From the NCBI RefSeq assembly GCF_009742825.1, contig NZ_WPCE01000005.1, forward strand, positions 1 to 45,088: a stretch of DNA of 45,088 nt. Direction: 5' to 3'. This document shows positions 31,769-41,164 of this stretch, one piece after another (the first letter of the stretch is position 1; every line of letters starts with the position of its first letter). Position numbers and translations under genes: made by a program. Origin of the DNA: Halorubrum sp. CBA1125 (GTDB lineage: Archaea; Halobacteriota; Halobacteria; Halobacteriales; Haloferacaceae). The notes under the pieces are model-generated. The model worked only from the letters and a program-made list of their open reading frames with translations, searched no databases and was not told the DNA's origin.

Positions 31769-33439
31769 CTATCCGATCGAGACACCCCGGTCAGCGAACA
31801 CCTGGGTGAACCCCCGCTCGTGGATCGCGGTCACCAGCTCGGTGTATGCCGCTCGCACCTCGGGGTCTTCGACGAGCTCACGAAAGCGGCTCTCGAAGCG
31901 CCGCCCATGCGCGGTCCGGTTCTTGTCCGACCGGTCGTGTGCCGCCTCGTGACACAGCGTCAGAAAGATATCGTGGCTCCAGACGACGCGTTTCGAACTC
32001 GTCACCGCCGAGTCAGTGACCACAATCTGCGTCCGGCCGTCCGTCCACGCGTCGGCTGTCGCCTCCCCCCACGCAATCGAGCGGTCGATCCCGATGGCAT
32101 CGGCGAGCGCCCGAGCGAACAGTAGGTAGCGCGCCTGCCGCGTCGTCAACTCGGTATCCGCTAGCTGCGAGTACCCTTGCCAGACCCCCACCTGTTGGGC
32201 CCGCGTCGCAACGTCGAACGTATCCGGGAGCGTCACGTCTGTCTCGGGAGTGTCTGCAGCCTGCACCAACTGCTTGGTGGCAGGGTCCGTCGTATCGAGG
32301 ATGATCGTCCCACGCTCGACGAGCGCATCTGCACCGTGGCTCGCTCCCTCTTGGACGCCGATCTGGGGGACCGTCTGCACCTGTGCGAGACTCACCGGCG
32401 TCTCGGTAGCGAGTTGGAAGAGATCGCGGTCCCGCCACCGCTCGCGCAGCGTCTGGTCGGTGGTCATGAGTTCGGCCATCATCGCGCGGGTCTGGCCGTC
32501 GAGTGCGGTATCACTAAGCTGGTCGTATAGCTCGATCCGGGCGTCAGCCAGGGTGTCTTGGATCCGCCCCCACCGTTCACAGCCCGACTGGACAGCTGTT
32601 CGCGCAAAGTTGAGCGTGAGGTTCCCTTTCGAGACGATACCCCCACCGACGCCGGCGTCGTGATCAGTCATCACGTAGAGGCCGTTGCTGTAGATGTCGA
32701 GCCCTTGCTCGGGCGCATGCTCCAGCGCAAGATACGCATCTGCCGTTTCCCGGGTGACCGCCACCCGGCTGTTGGCGACCGCGTCGAACGGATGGCCGCG
32801 ATCGACGGACTCGCCGTTCACGACCACGTCGACGTCAGTCTGGAAGGTGAGATACCCGAACCGCTCGTGGAGGCGCTCGTAGATGCGCTGCCACCGGTAG
32901 CTGTCGGGATCGGGTACCTCGGTTTCGTAGTGATCGATTCTCACGCAGACGCCGTCGAACGCGTGGTCGGTCGCGAGTACAACCCCTTCACGCCCGCTCA
33001 CCGTTCCGAACGGCTCTGCCTCGCGCCGATCCTGGTAGTCGAAACAGAGCGCGTGCTGGCCACTCCAGAGGCGGACGGCGCCTTTCGCGATAATCGCGCC
33101 GGTGCCGATCCCCCACTCACCCAGGGTGGTGTCGTCGGCACGGGTCTTTGTTCCGGCTCCGAGCACGGACAGATCCCGCGTGCCCTGTTCGGTACCGAGG
33201 TCGACGCCAGCGCCGTCATCACAGACGACGGTCCGATGTGGAGTGACGCTCACGAGCACACGCGAGGACCCGGGACTGTCGACCCCGTTCTGGACCGCCT
33301 CCCGAATTGCATCGGTCAGATCGGCCATCTGGTCTTCGATCAGATACTGCGCGACCTGATCGGCGGTGGTCATTTCGACAGTGTCGGTACGACTCGGGTC
33401 GGTCCCGGACGGGTCCGGGGACGTGGCCTGCTCAGACAT
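31769..33439 (-). CDS. GHKL ATPase fused to an HExxH (SprT-like) zincin
   Basis: A 556-aa protein. The N-terminal GHKL (Hsp90/MutL-type) ATPase shows the N-box AIREAVQNGVDS (44-55), the G1 box CDDGAGVD (73-80) and the lid/G2 region GEWGIGTGAII (107-117). The middle (VVVNGESVDRGHPFDAVANS; YSNGLYVMTDHDAGVGGGIV; LNFARTAVQSGCERW) fits the transducer part of such ATPases. The C-terminus carries CHEAAHD (HExxH at 497-501) with AHGRRF (His 511) as a possible third zinc ligand, the SprT/WSS layout. ATP-driven clamp plus peptidase in one chain suggests a role in DNA-protein complex handling or defence. Operon with the gene at 31125 and near ardC-like 33534. Confidence 0.75.
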   Translation of the reverse strand: MSEQATSPDPSGTDPSRTDTVEMTTADQVAQYLIEDQMADLTDAIREAVQNGVDSPGSSRVLVSVTPHRTVVCDDGAGVDLGTEQGTRDLSVLGAGTKTRADDTTLGEWGIGTGAIIAKGAVRLWSGQHALCFDYQDRREAEPFGTVSGREGVVLATDHAFDGVCVRIDHYETEVPDPDSYRWQRIYERLHERFGYLTFQTDVDVVVNGESVDRGHPFDAVANSRVAVTRETADAYLALEHAPEQGLDIYSNGLYVMTDHDAGVGGGIVSKGNLTLNFARTAVQSGCERWGRIQDTLADARIELYDQLSDTALDGQTRAMMAELMTTDQTLRERWRDRDLFQLATETPVSLAQVQTVPQIGVQEGASHGADALVERGTIILDTTDPATKQLVQAADTPETDVTLPDTFDVATRAQQVGVWQGYSQLADTELTTRQARYLLFARALADAIGIDRSIAWGEATADAWTDGRTQIVVTDSAVTSSKRVVWSHDIFLTLCHEAAHDRSDKNRTAHGRRFESRFRELVEDPEVRAAYTELVTAIHERGFTQVFADRGVSIG

Positions 33440-33533
33440 GGTGGCCACCCCCTCAGGGCACCACACAAACCGACGATAGCGATCAAGTGATCAGCAGACT
33501 GGGACGGCAGCGACCTTGCGCTGGAGCGGCAGC

Positions 33534-34484
33534 TTACTTCTTCGAGTCAGGATCAGCGGAACCACTCTGCTCGGCAACCGCGTTGATCACAGTCGCGCTC
33601 GCCTCTCTGATCCGTTCACACCGCTCTAGGAGTTGATCTGCGTCGTCGCCGCTCCACGCTGCGAGATACAGCGCCGAGCCCTCCATGTCTAACCCGAAGT
33701 GACGCCCCACGATGTACGCCGTCGCCTCGGCTTCCAGCTCACGCGCCTCGCGAGTCGCGGTATCATCCGGGTCGTGAAGCAAGGCGTGCGCATACTCATG
33801 GACAAGCGTTCCCGCCACGGCTGCAGGTCTGGCTTCCCGCACCTGGATGTGGGTGTCGCCGTCGACGTGGCGACACACACCATCAGCGTCGCCGTGGGGC
33901 CACGCATCGGCGCCGACGACGTCGACGTGCAGCTCAAGGTCGCCGGCGGCTGCGAGTAGCGCTGACAGAAGCGCGTCGGCCTCACCACTCGCAGCCGTCT
34001 CCAAGTCTGGAAGCGGCTCGCCCTCAGTCTGGGAGACGTCGAACACGGGAACAGGTTTGAACCCGACGATGCCTTCGCTCCACTCCTCGGGCGGCGTGTC
34101 GTCGTACTCACAGTCGCTGTCCGCGTGGTACGAGGGACTGTTGCCACACTCGGGGCACTGCCGTGAGATCATCGGCGCCCAGATCCAGATGGCAGATTCG
34201 CCGTCTGTCACCTGGCGATTGAACTCTTCCTGCCACGTCCGGTATCCTGCGACCTTCGTCGCGTCAGGGCACTGTAAGGTGATGAGTAGCGTGTTCCGGT
34301 GGGAGTAGTCGTGGAACCGACTCTGAACCTCAAGCCACTGCTGGAACTGCTCGCTGGCGCGCGCCTCGTCAACCGCGTCCACGAGTTCACGAAGCCACTG
34401 GTCGATCGCTTGATGCATCTGGTCGGCGCGGGCGTCAGCGTCGCCGAAAGCGACGTGCCCGCTCGCGGGCTGGGATTCACTCAT
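33534..34484 (-). CDS. ArdC-like antirestriction protein with zincin domain
   Basis: A 316-aa protein. The N-terminal ArdC domain has HDYSHRNTLLITLQCPDATK, VAGYRTWQEEFNRQVTDGES and AIWIWAPM (about 58-105), the single-strand DNA-binding part in characterised ArdC, followed by an inserted zinc knuckle (CPECGNSPSYHADSDCEY). The C-terminal metalloprotease-like domain has LVHEYAHALL (HExxH 229-233) and the downstream helix REARELEAEATAYIVGRHFG with the Glu expected as third ligand. ArdC proteins protect incoming plasmid DNA from restriction. The gene is divergent from the VirD4-like gene, as in a conjugative element. ATG 34484 is preceded by a perfect hairpin. Confidence 0.82.
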   Translation of the reverse strand: MSESQPASGHVAFGDADARADQMHQAIDQWLRELVDAVDEARASEQFQQWLEVQSRFHDYSHRNTLLITLQCPDATKVAGYRTWQEEFNRQVTDGESAIWIWAPMISRQCPECGNSPSYHADSDCEYDDTPPEEWSEGIVGFKPVPVFDVSQTEGEPLPDLETAASGEADALLSALLAAAGDLELHVDVVGADAWPHGDADGVCRHVDGDTHIQVREARPAAVAGTLVHEYAHALLHDPDDTATREARELEAEATAYIVGRHFGLDMEGSALYLAAWSGDDADQLLERCERIREASATVINAVAEQSGSADPDSKK

Positions 34485-34486
34485 GT

Positions 34487-34509
34487 GCGCTCCCGCCCAT
34501 CGGGAGCGC
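34487..34509. repeat. Perfect 9-bp hairpin adjacent to the ardC-like start codon
   Basis: GCGCTCCCG, loop CCCAT, CGGGAGCGC, ending 2 bases before the ardC-like ATG (minus strand). It may control translation initiation or serve as operator. A further 7-bp hairpin (CTCTCTG/CAGAGAG, 34530-34547) lies in the same divergent region. Confidence 0.5.
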
Positions 34510-34673
34510 CACAAAATCCGGCAGGCGGACTCTCTGGGTACAGAGAGCGGTGCTGCACGAGAGGGGGAAATCCGGGGCAGACCGCTCTAGGCCAAGCAGG
34601 CGCCTCATCGATTCGATTCAGCTGTCTTTCCGGCGTTAGCTTCTTGGCTGATCGTGTGATTTGCTCGCACACA

Positions 34674-37600
34674 ATGGGGCGTGCTGCTGACCCCACCCCG
34701 CAAACTGAGTCATCTGCCACACACCTCCGCATTCGCCCGACCGACACGCCGCTCACTGCAGCTGCCGTTGCACAGGGGTTTCGTCGCCTCCACGGGCTCA
34801 CCACGAACGCGAGCTGGTGGGACCGATTGCGTGGGGCAACCCCACAGCCCACGATCGAGTGGCGGCTCCACAGCCCGGCAGGAACTGAGACCGACCTTGC
34901 GTTGTACGTCGGCGTGACAGACACGGCGATCGACACGCTGCGTGAGGCCATCCGAACCGCCTGTCCGAACGATTACGAACTCACGCCGGCGACCCCGCCG
35001 GCGCTGCCAGATCTGGCCGCCGAGGAGCCCGCTGCTGAGTCCGTTGCCGCCGTCGAGTGGGTCGGTGACGCGGACCGCCGTGATGACTGGCAAACGCGGC
35101 TCACGCCGCTTGCGGCGTTCACCGACGCCGATGACGCGCGCTTGCCGCTGGCGGCCGTCGCCGAGACGCTGGCCGAGACACCCGCTGCAGTCACGTATCA
35201 GGCGGTGTGTCAGCCGTTTCGCGACTATCGTGACACCGTTCGCGTGCGACAGCGCCAGCTCGATGCGGGACGCGACACGCCAGCCAGCCGGCTTGTCGCC
35301 GACTTCGTTGGAGAGTTTGAGGAAGCGGCGACAGCCACATCGGCGACCGACGCGACGACGACTGAGCGCAAAGAGGCACTCACAGCCACCGACCCGCAAC
35401 ACGCCTTCATCGTCAACGCGCGGTGTCTCGTCTGGGGGGAGGAGGCTGTGGAGGTTGCCGACCGGCTCGCCGGAACGCTCACGGACCTCTCTGGTCCCTT
35501 CTATACGGTCGACGCACGAGCCGACGTCGAGCCCGCCACGGTCGCCGCCGCGATCCGAGAGCGGACGGTGCATCCACCCCGCTATGACACCCTCACGAAC
35601 AAGCTCCCGTGGACACGAAACCGGAGCCGCGGGATCATCGCGGATGCGGCGAGCGCCCCGGGGTTCGGGCTGGTTGATGGGCCCGCACTCACAGCCGGCG
35701 GGAGCCGTGCGGTCGCGCCCACCGCTGCTGACCGCACCGCGCTGCCACGGCCCCCGACGAGTCAGCTGACACGGTATCGTACAGCGGGGCTCACGGTCGG
35801 GCACCCGCTCGATCAAGACGGAACCGCGGCTGAGGAGCCGGTTGCTGTCCCGCCGTCGCTCCAGCCGCTCCACGTGGCGTGGTTCGGCAAAACCGGCTCC
35901 GGAAAGTCCACCAGCCTGATTACGGGGATGCTTGCGAACCACGCCGCCACCGACGGCGCAGACATCCTTATCACGCCGAAAGGCGACGCCATGGCCACGG
36001 CGTATCTGCGCGCCCACTACGCAGAGTACGGCTCGCTTGACGAGGTTTATTATTTCGACTGTGCGACAACGCTGCCTGCGGTGTCGTTTTTCGACATTCG
36101 CAATCAGCTGGCCGCGGGGATCGACCGTGCGACAGCGGTCGAAGACCTCACCGATCACTACATCGAGATTCTGGAAGGAGTGATGGGTCGCGATCGCTTC
36201 CGACAAGCGGTGCGGTCACCCGACATTATCCGACAGCTCGTGAAAGCGCTCTTCGATCCCGTCCACGGCAGCGACGCGTTTGCCCATCGTGAACTCCAGC
36301 AGGCAGCCGCCCGGTTTCATGAGACGGGTGAACCCCCGCCGGTTGTCGATGACGAGCTCCAGTCGATGCTGTACAACGTCGCCGCCAACAGCCAGCAGTC
36401 GTTCGACGAGCTGCTCCAAGGCGTTCACAATCGTATCGAGAAGATCCCGCTCGATGAGCGGGTGGGCCAGCTGTTTAATCATGTCCCCGAAGCTGGCGAC
36501 CCACACTTCGATCTCCGGGACGTGATCGATGAAGATGCAGTCGTCATCATCGATACCGGCGCGCTACGACCTGCCAGCCAGCAGGCGCTCACGCGGACGG
36601 TGCTCTCGAAGCTGTGGACGGCGCTCCAGCGCCGCGCGCAGACGACAGACACCGAGACGCGCCCACTGGTCAATCTGTATCTCGAGGAGGCGGCCCAGCT
36701 TGTCACCTCAGGGATCGTCGACGACCTGCTGGCACAATCCCGGTCGTTCGGCTGTAGCGTGACGCTTGCCACCCAGTTTCCGGGCCAGCTTCGCGTCCAG
36801 AATGAAGCCGCGTACGTGGAACTTCTCAACAACGTCTCGACGATCGTCACCGGCAGCGTCCCGGTGGATGACGCACTCACCAAGCGGCTCGCGACGGCTG
36901 ACCACGATCCGGCGGCGATCGCCAACCGGCTGCGCGCACTCGGCCGTGGTGAGTGGCTGGTGCGGCTCCCAGCACCGTTCAACACGCCGCCACCCCCACC
37001 GTTTCTCGTCGAAAGCGCGCCGTTGCCGCCAGGGCACCCGGATGGGGAAGGATTTCGACCGGCGCGCGAAACGGCGGTTGCCGCCCGGATCGACGCGTGT
37101 CGCGACCGGACACGACACGACGATGGGCTCGATCTAACGACGACACAGGCGACGACAGGCTCCAGCGATGAGGAGTCTGAGCCCGAGACGGCAGCTGCCG
37201 ACAGTACCGCTGCGGAGCCAGCCCCGCGGGTTGATTCGGCGCTGCCGTACACGGAGCGGCTGCCCGATCCGGTCATGTACGACGAACAGCGCCACGCGCT
37301 CGTCTGTGTCGCCTGTGAGACCCGCTACGACCCATCGCCCGATGGGTTGCGGGCGGCGATCGGCTGTTGTCACGACCCGCAGACGGTCGACCGCGATGAC
37401 TGTCCGATCTGTGATCTGCCGCTCAAGCTCACGTACGCGGAACGCCAAGACAGTCCGATCAGCGACGCTGGGCTGCGGTTTCTCCAAGCGGTGTACTCGG
37501 CCCACCAGGGCCAGTACGATCCCGAACTCGAATACGACATCACCCGCGACAGCATGCGCCGGCTGCGTGAGTACGTGGGGATCGACGCGGACGAACTCGA

Positions 37601-38201
37601 CGAGCTCCAAGAGGCGGGGCTCGTTACGCGTGATTGTCGGTATCCGCACACGCTGTATACGGTCACGCCAGATGGTCGCGATGCGATCGGCGTACGCCAC
37701 CGCGAAGGGGTGGCGCATGGCGCAGGTGCCGGCGATCTGAGCGAGTCGAGTCTCCACGTCGCGATGGTCGAGGTGGGCAGTCAGTTGCTGACCGCCGAGT
37801 ATGTTGAAGATCCGGAATCGCCAGCCGCCACGGTTGAGCAGTACTACGAAGTCCCCGAGGGCCGGCTCGATGCGGCCGCCGTCGACGAGGCGGGTGACGT
37901 GGTCGCCGCGCTCGAAGCCGAACGCATCAACAACGACGCGACCCGTGCCATCCCGGACGATTACGATAAGCTCGCCGCCCAAAACCCGGCTGCCGCCGTC
38001 TGGATCGTCAAAAACCGAGAAGCTGCCCACGCGGTCGTCGAGGCGCTCAACACGCCGCCCGATGGCGAGCCACGGGTGACGAAGACCTACGGGAAACAGA
38101 CGCGCCCCGCGGTGTTCACGATCGACCAGCCTGGCCTGACTGATGTGTACACATTCCAATCGGTGCGCGATACGCACCTGAATAGAGAGGAATCTATTTG
38201 A
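34674..38201 (+). CDS. VirD4/TraG-like conjugation ATPase
   Basis: A 1175-aa protein starting MGRAADPTPQTESSATHLRI (ATG 34674; the open frame extends further upstream through the divergent region without homology). The N-terminal 400 residues are haloarchaeal-specific. The motor domain has Walker A WFGKTGSGKSTSL (about 403-415), Walker B LYLEEAAQLV (about 666-675) and a sensor strand (GCSVTLATQFPGQL), as in HerA/VirD4/TraG ATPases. After about residue 860 come a zinc-finger-like part (CVACETRY, CC, CPICDL) and a winged-helix-like tail (ITRDSMRRLREYVGIDADEL). It probably couples plasmid DNA to a transfer channel or resolves DNA. The last few residues lie at the edge of a TnpB element, so the natural C-terminus may have been altered by insertion. 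Confidence 0.85.
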   Translation: MGRAADPTPQTESSATHLRIRPTDTPLTAAAVAQGFRRLHGLTTNASWWDRLRGATPQPTIEWRLHSPAGTETDLALYVGVTDTAIDTLREAIRTACPNDYELTPATPPALPDLAAEEPAAESVAAVEWVGDADRRDDWQTRLTPLAAFTDADDARLPLAAVAETLAETPAAVTYQAVCQPFRDYRDTVRVRQRQLDAGRDTPASRLVADFVGEFEEAATATSATDATTTERKEALTATDPQHAFIVNARCLVWGEEAVEVADRLAGTLTDLSGPFYTVDARADVEPATVAAAIRERTVHPPRYDTLTNKLPWTRNRSRGIIADAASAPGFGLVDGPALTAGGSRAVAPTAADRTALPRPPTSQLTRYRTAGLTVGHPLDQDGTAAEEPVAVPPSLQPLHVAWFGKTGSGKSTSLITGMLANHAATDGADILITPKGDAMATAYLRAHYAEYGSLDEVYYFDCATTLPAVSFFDIRNQLAAGIDRATAVEDLTDHYIEILEGVMGRDRFRQAVRSPDIIRQLVKALFDPVHGSDAFAHRELQQAAARFHETGEPPPVVDDELQSMLYNVAANSQQSFDELLQGVHNRIEKIPLDERVGQLFNHVPEAGDPHFDLRDVIDEDAVVIIDTGALRPASQQALTRTVLSKLWTALQRRAQTTDTETRPLVNLYLEEAAQLVTSGIVDDLLAQSRSFGCSVTLATQFPGQLRVQNEAAYVELLNNVSTIVTGSVPVDDALTKRLATADHDPAAIANRLRALGRGEWLVRLPAPFNTPPPPPFLVESAPLPPGHPDGEGFRPARETAVAARIDACRDRTRHDDGLDLTTTQATTGSSDEESEPETAAADSTAAEPAPRVDSALPYTERLPDPVMYDEQRHALVCVACETRYDPSPDGLRAAIGCCHDPQTVDRDDCPICDLPLKLTYAERQDSPISDAGLRFLQAVYSAHQGQYDPELEYDITRDSMRRLREYVGIDADELDELQEAGLVTRDCRYPHTLYTVTPDGRDAIGVRHREGVAHGAGAGDLSESSLHVAMVEVGSQLLTAEYVEDPESPAATVEQYYEVPEGRLDAAAVDEAGDVVAALEAERINNDATRAIPDDYDKLAAQNPAAAVWIVKNREAAHAVVEALNTPPDGEPRVTKTYGKQTRPAVFTIDQPGLTDVYTFQSVRDTHLNREESI

Positions 38202-38267
38202 CATCCTCCCCGCGCTGAAGCGCGAGGATTCCCACGGTACCGCACCGCTGGGTTGGGATATTGTGGT
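38198..38267 (-). ncRNA. Predicted omega RNA scaffold of element A
   Basis: In TnpB elements the guide RNA covers the 3' end of tnpB and the right end, and the bases just outside act as guide. The conserved right-end block here, shared with element B, would be the scaffold; the guide would be the minus-strand bases below 38198 (starting ATAGATTCC), which belong to the end of the VirD4-like gene. Inference from position and from conservation with B. Confidence 0.45.
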
Positions 38268-39548
38268 TTACGACGTTACCTGTTCTTGAGGTGCGAACGC
38301 ACCAGTTTCCTTGTCAAACAGGAACGTCGATGGCTGTGCCAACCAGCCGTTACTCCTATCGCCGCCATCCGTAGCGGGACTCGGAGTTACTTTCTGTCGA
38401 ATGTTCTCCGCACCGTTCACATCTGCGTTCGCCACCATACCACACTCATCGCAGACGTACAGCCCACGTTCAACACGATTCGTGTCGCGCTTGCGACCAC
38501 AACACGAACACGACTTCGAGGTATCTCGCTCGGGCAACTCTTCGAGCGTGATGCCCTCCATCTCTGCTTTGTATTCGAGCAGGTCAGTGAATCGGTCGAA
38601 CGCCCACGAATGGAGGTCAAGGTTACCGTGTTTGCCCCAGTCTGTTACCTCGCCATTCTCCTCATCCTCGCGGATGCCGGAGAGGTCACCGATCACGATG
38701 GTTCCGACTCCTTGGTCAACACATCGCTGAACGATGTGTTTCGAGAGCGTGTGGAAGTAGTGAGTGCGGCGAGCCGCCTTCTTGTGGTTCAGCCGCGTGG
38801 CCTGCTCGGAGTTCGAGTCGTCACACTGAGCGATCCGCTTGCTGAAGTAGTAGTCGTCCTGCTTCAGACAGTTGAGTGGGTATAGCTCGGCGTAGCCGTC
38901 CTCGTAGGCGAGTGCTGCGAAGTTGTTGATGCCGAGGTCAACACCCACCGTCTTTTCACCCGGTGCTTCGGCCACTTCGATCTCAACTTTACACACGAAG
39001 TGTAGCTCCCACTCCTCACCCGTCCAGACTGCCCGAACCTGTCGGACGTTCTCTACGGTGGAGAGGTCTACGTCGGGGCGAGTCTGGTATTCGCAGAGGA
39101 TAAAGTCCGACCAATACTCCTTGAGGTTCGACCCCTTTGAGAGTCGAACACGGTTGTACTGGGTGTCGAGTTTGAAGCCAGCGGCTTTGAACGTTACCGT
39201 CGAACGCGGGTGTTCGTCGCCGTGTTTGCGGTAGCCGGGCGGGTTCGCTCTCGCATTTCCGTTACGTCGTTTGCCGTACCAGCTGTTGAACGCCTCAGCG
39301 AGTTCTTGGAGGACTCGCTGACTTGACTGCGAATGCAGGTCAGCATAGCGTTCGTGTGACTTCAGGTACGCGGTGAGCTCGTTGTGGTTGGGGATGTGAT
39401 CGATTTCATCCCAAATCCGACTACACGTCCACCGTCCGACGTTCCAGAGTTTCGAGGCGGCGAACCCGAGCGAATCAAGATCGTCCTGTACCCGAGACTG
39501 ATCCCGTATGGAAGCAGTGTAGGTGCGAGTGACGACCTGATACGCCAT
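38268..39548 (-). CDS. tnpB: TnpB RNA-guided nuclease (element A)
   Basis: A 426-aa intact TnpB. N-terminal recognition region LWNVGRW and LHSQSSQRVLQELAEAFNSW, KRRNG, then RuvC I Asp in VGVDLGINNFAA (D203), zinc ribbon CSCCGRKRD...CDECG and RuvC III Asp in NADVNGAENIRQ. At the RuvC II position the usual Glu is absent: IVIGDLSGIRED has Gly (287) where other TnpBs, including the pseudogenes in this window, have Glu. A nearby Glu (E294) could substitute. TnpB cuts DNA guided by an RNA from the element right end. About 60% alike by eye to copy B. Confidence 0.9.
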   Translation of the reverse strand: MAYQVVTRTYTASIRDQSRVQDDLDSLGFAASKLWNVGRWTCSRIWDEIDHIPNHNELTAYLKSHERYADLHSQSSQRVLQELAEAFNSWYGKRRNGNARANPPGYRKHGDEHPRSTVTFKAAGFKLDTQYNRVRLSKGSNLKEYWSDFILCEYQTRPDVDLSTVENVRQVRAVWTGEEWELHFVCKVEIEVAEAPGEKTVGVDLGINNFAALAYEDGYAELYPLNCLKQDDYYFSKRIAQCDDSNSEQATRLNHKKAARRTHYFHTLSKHIVQRCVDQGVGTIVIGDLSGIREDEENGEVTDWGKHGNLDLHSWAFDRFTDLLEYKAEMEGITLEELPERDTSKSCSCCGRKRDTNRVERGLYVCDECGMVANADVNGAENIRQKVTPSPATDGGDRSNGWLAQPSTFLFDKETGAFAPQEQVTS

Positions 39549-39773
39549 ACGTAACCTATATAGATAAAATTACTTGAAGGCTTGGATTGGAGGCAGCGTG
39601 GAATATCCAGCTGTGCCATCGACCGGTGGAGTGTGAAAGGAAGTGTCGGATTCATCCCCGCGCTGAAGCGCGAGGCTTTCTCCTCGATTCTCCGTAAGGG
39701 AATACGCGGACGAAACCGTCGATTCCTGCAGTCGGGGCAGGCTGAGTGTCTCGGGGCGTGACCCCGAGGCGGT

Positions 39774-41093
39774 TCATCCGCGCGAAAACGGCCACCAGCC
39801 GCTCGACGCTTCTTCCGTGGCTGCCTCAAGTTGCTGGCGGCGCTCACGTTCCGCCTGAAGCTCCGTCCGGAGGCGTTCGTTCTCTGCCAAGAGCGATTCC
39901 ACCCGATCGGTAAGCTCTTCGATCCGATCACGCCGTGCCTGGGCCCGCTGGGGGTTGGCTGCTGAAATTGCATCATCCGCACCCGACTCCGCCGCGTTCA
40001 CAGTGGGGTCTGATGTCGGTGGAGACGAGACTGGTGACGTGGCTGTGGTCGCTGGGGGATCCTGTTGATCGGTGTCAGTCGACGCTGATGGCTGGTCGGT
40101 GGAACCGCTGGGGGTAGCCGGGGCAGTATCCGACCGGTCGTCCGCGTCCGCCTCCGGGGGGGTGTAGACGTCGTCGGTATGGGTAATCGCACGCTCGATT
40201 GTTTTGTCGCCGTAGGTGCTCCCATCGGCGTAGTGGACCGTATCCCACTTGTCACGGAAGAGGCCTGACCGGCGAAACAGCCGGTCGATACGGGCCGCAT
40301 CACAGCCTGTCCAGAAGGCGAGCAGCCGACACAGCGCCATGTCGGCCTCCGAGTGGCTCTCGTACCCGCTCGTATTGCCATTCCAGAGACGCGTGAACTT
40401 CTCGCCGTTGGCAGCGGCGTGCGCCCGCGTGAGGAGTTCCTCGTCCGAAAGTGTAGCCACCCCGGTCGTCGGGGTGCTGGTATCAGTAGATGGGGACCCC
40501 TCGGCGGCGTGGGCTGGAGCCGACGTCCCGTCTTCCGCGGACGACGCGCCAGTGGACGTGTCCATCTCCGTAGCATGGAGCGTCTCGAGGGCTTGTGATC
40601 GCTGTTGGATCGTGGACGGTGTCTCACTGACGTGATCGCCGGTCACGGTAAAGAACCGAGACCGGTCGTACAGTTCGAGGTCGCCGGCGCGGTTCCGCCC
40701 CTCAGGGAGCGTCCCCGAAACGAGGACGTGGTACCCCGTTCCGGAGGGGCTCACTTCAGTGTAGGAATCGAGCTGGGAGATGATCCGGCTGGCCCACGCT
40801 GTGGGCTCGCCTGTCTCTGGATCCCGGCAGTCGTCGAGATCGATTCCGACGAGCGGATCGTCTGCGGTAAAGACGAAGCCCAGCCCGTCGACACTGGTTG
40901 TAGTGACAGCCTCACGAGCCGTCTGGAACCGCCGCCAGGTGTCGGGATCGGTCGTCGACGCAAACTGCGTCGTGCCGGGAACGATCGGCACTTTGGTTGG
41001 TTTGCCATCGCGCTCATGGGGGCGCCAGCAAACCCACTGGTCACGGTCGATGAGCGCTTGTGGGAGGGCGTCAGCCGTGGGCGGGAGTCCCAT
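39774..41093 (-). CDS. PrimPol-type plasmid replication protein
   Basis: A 439-aa protein. The N-terminal archaeo-eukaryotic primase-like polymerase domain shows RDQWVCWRPHERDGKPTKVP, LVGIDLDDCRDP (metal Asp pair, 85 and 87) and SPSGTGYHVLVSG (His 122), the DxD and sGxGxH motifs of PrimPol. A helical domain like the helicase-binding domain of NrS-1-type polymerases follows (RLWNGNTSGYESHSEADMAL; CRLLAFWTGCDAARIDRLFR). Then a Ser/Thr/Asp linker and a C-terminal coiled coil (DRIEELTDRVESLLAENERL). The start was chosen at MGLPPT; an in-frame ATG at 41117 is possible. Probably initiates replication of the element. Confidence 0.8.
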   Translation of the reverse strand: MGLPPTADALPQALIDRDQWVCWRPHERDGKPTKVPIVPGTTQFASTTDPDTWRRFQTAREAVTTTSVDGLGFVFTADDPLVGIDLDDCRDPETGEPTAWASRIISQLDSYTEVSPSGTGYHVLVSGTLPEGRNRAGDLELYDRSRFFTVTGDHVSETPSTIQQRSQALETLHATEMDTSTGASSAEDGTSAPAHAAEGSPSTDTSTPTTGVATLSDEELLTRAHAAANGEKFTRLWNGNTSGYESHSEADMALCRLLAFWTGCDAARIDRLFRRSGLFRDKWDTVHYADGSTYGDKTIERAITHTDDVYTPPEADADDRSDTAPATPSGSTDQPSASTDTDQQDPPATTATSPVSSPPTSDPTVNAAESGADDAISAANPQRAQARRDRIEELTDRVESLLAENERLRTELQAERERRQQLEAATEEASSGWWPFSRG

Positions 41094-41164
41094 CGCTGTC
41101 GTGTATAATGATCCCATGCCACATGCAAATAGATGTTGCTGTCTCAAAGAGAGGATGACGTCCT

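Larger units (their letters stand above)
38198..39680 (-). mobile_element. IS1341-type element A (TnpB only)
   Basis: Right end: the minus strand after tnpB reads CAATATCCCAACCCAGCGGT through a hairpin (CCTCGCGCTTCAGCGCGG) to GGAGGATGTCAA, aligning base by base with element B and ending near 38198. Left end: a similar hairpin (CGCGCTGAAGCGCG, 39659-39672) with GGATTCATCC inside it, also shared with element B. No TnpA gene. The left edge is approximate (39676-39685). Confidence 0.7.

Noticed and set aside
34299-34673. N-terminal extension of the VirD4-like frame
   Set aside because: It overlaps the divergent ardC-like gene and its hairpin; ATG 34674 begins the acidic protein-like sequence.
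39750-39768. Hairpin (CTCGGGG/CCCCGAG) after the PrimPol stop as part of TnpB element A
   Set aside because: It lies outside the left end defined by alignment with element B; it may only be a 3' stem-loop of the PrimPol transcript.
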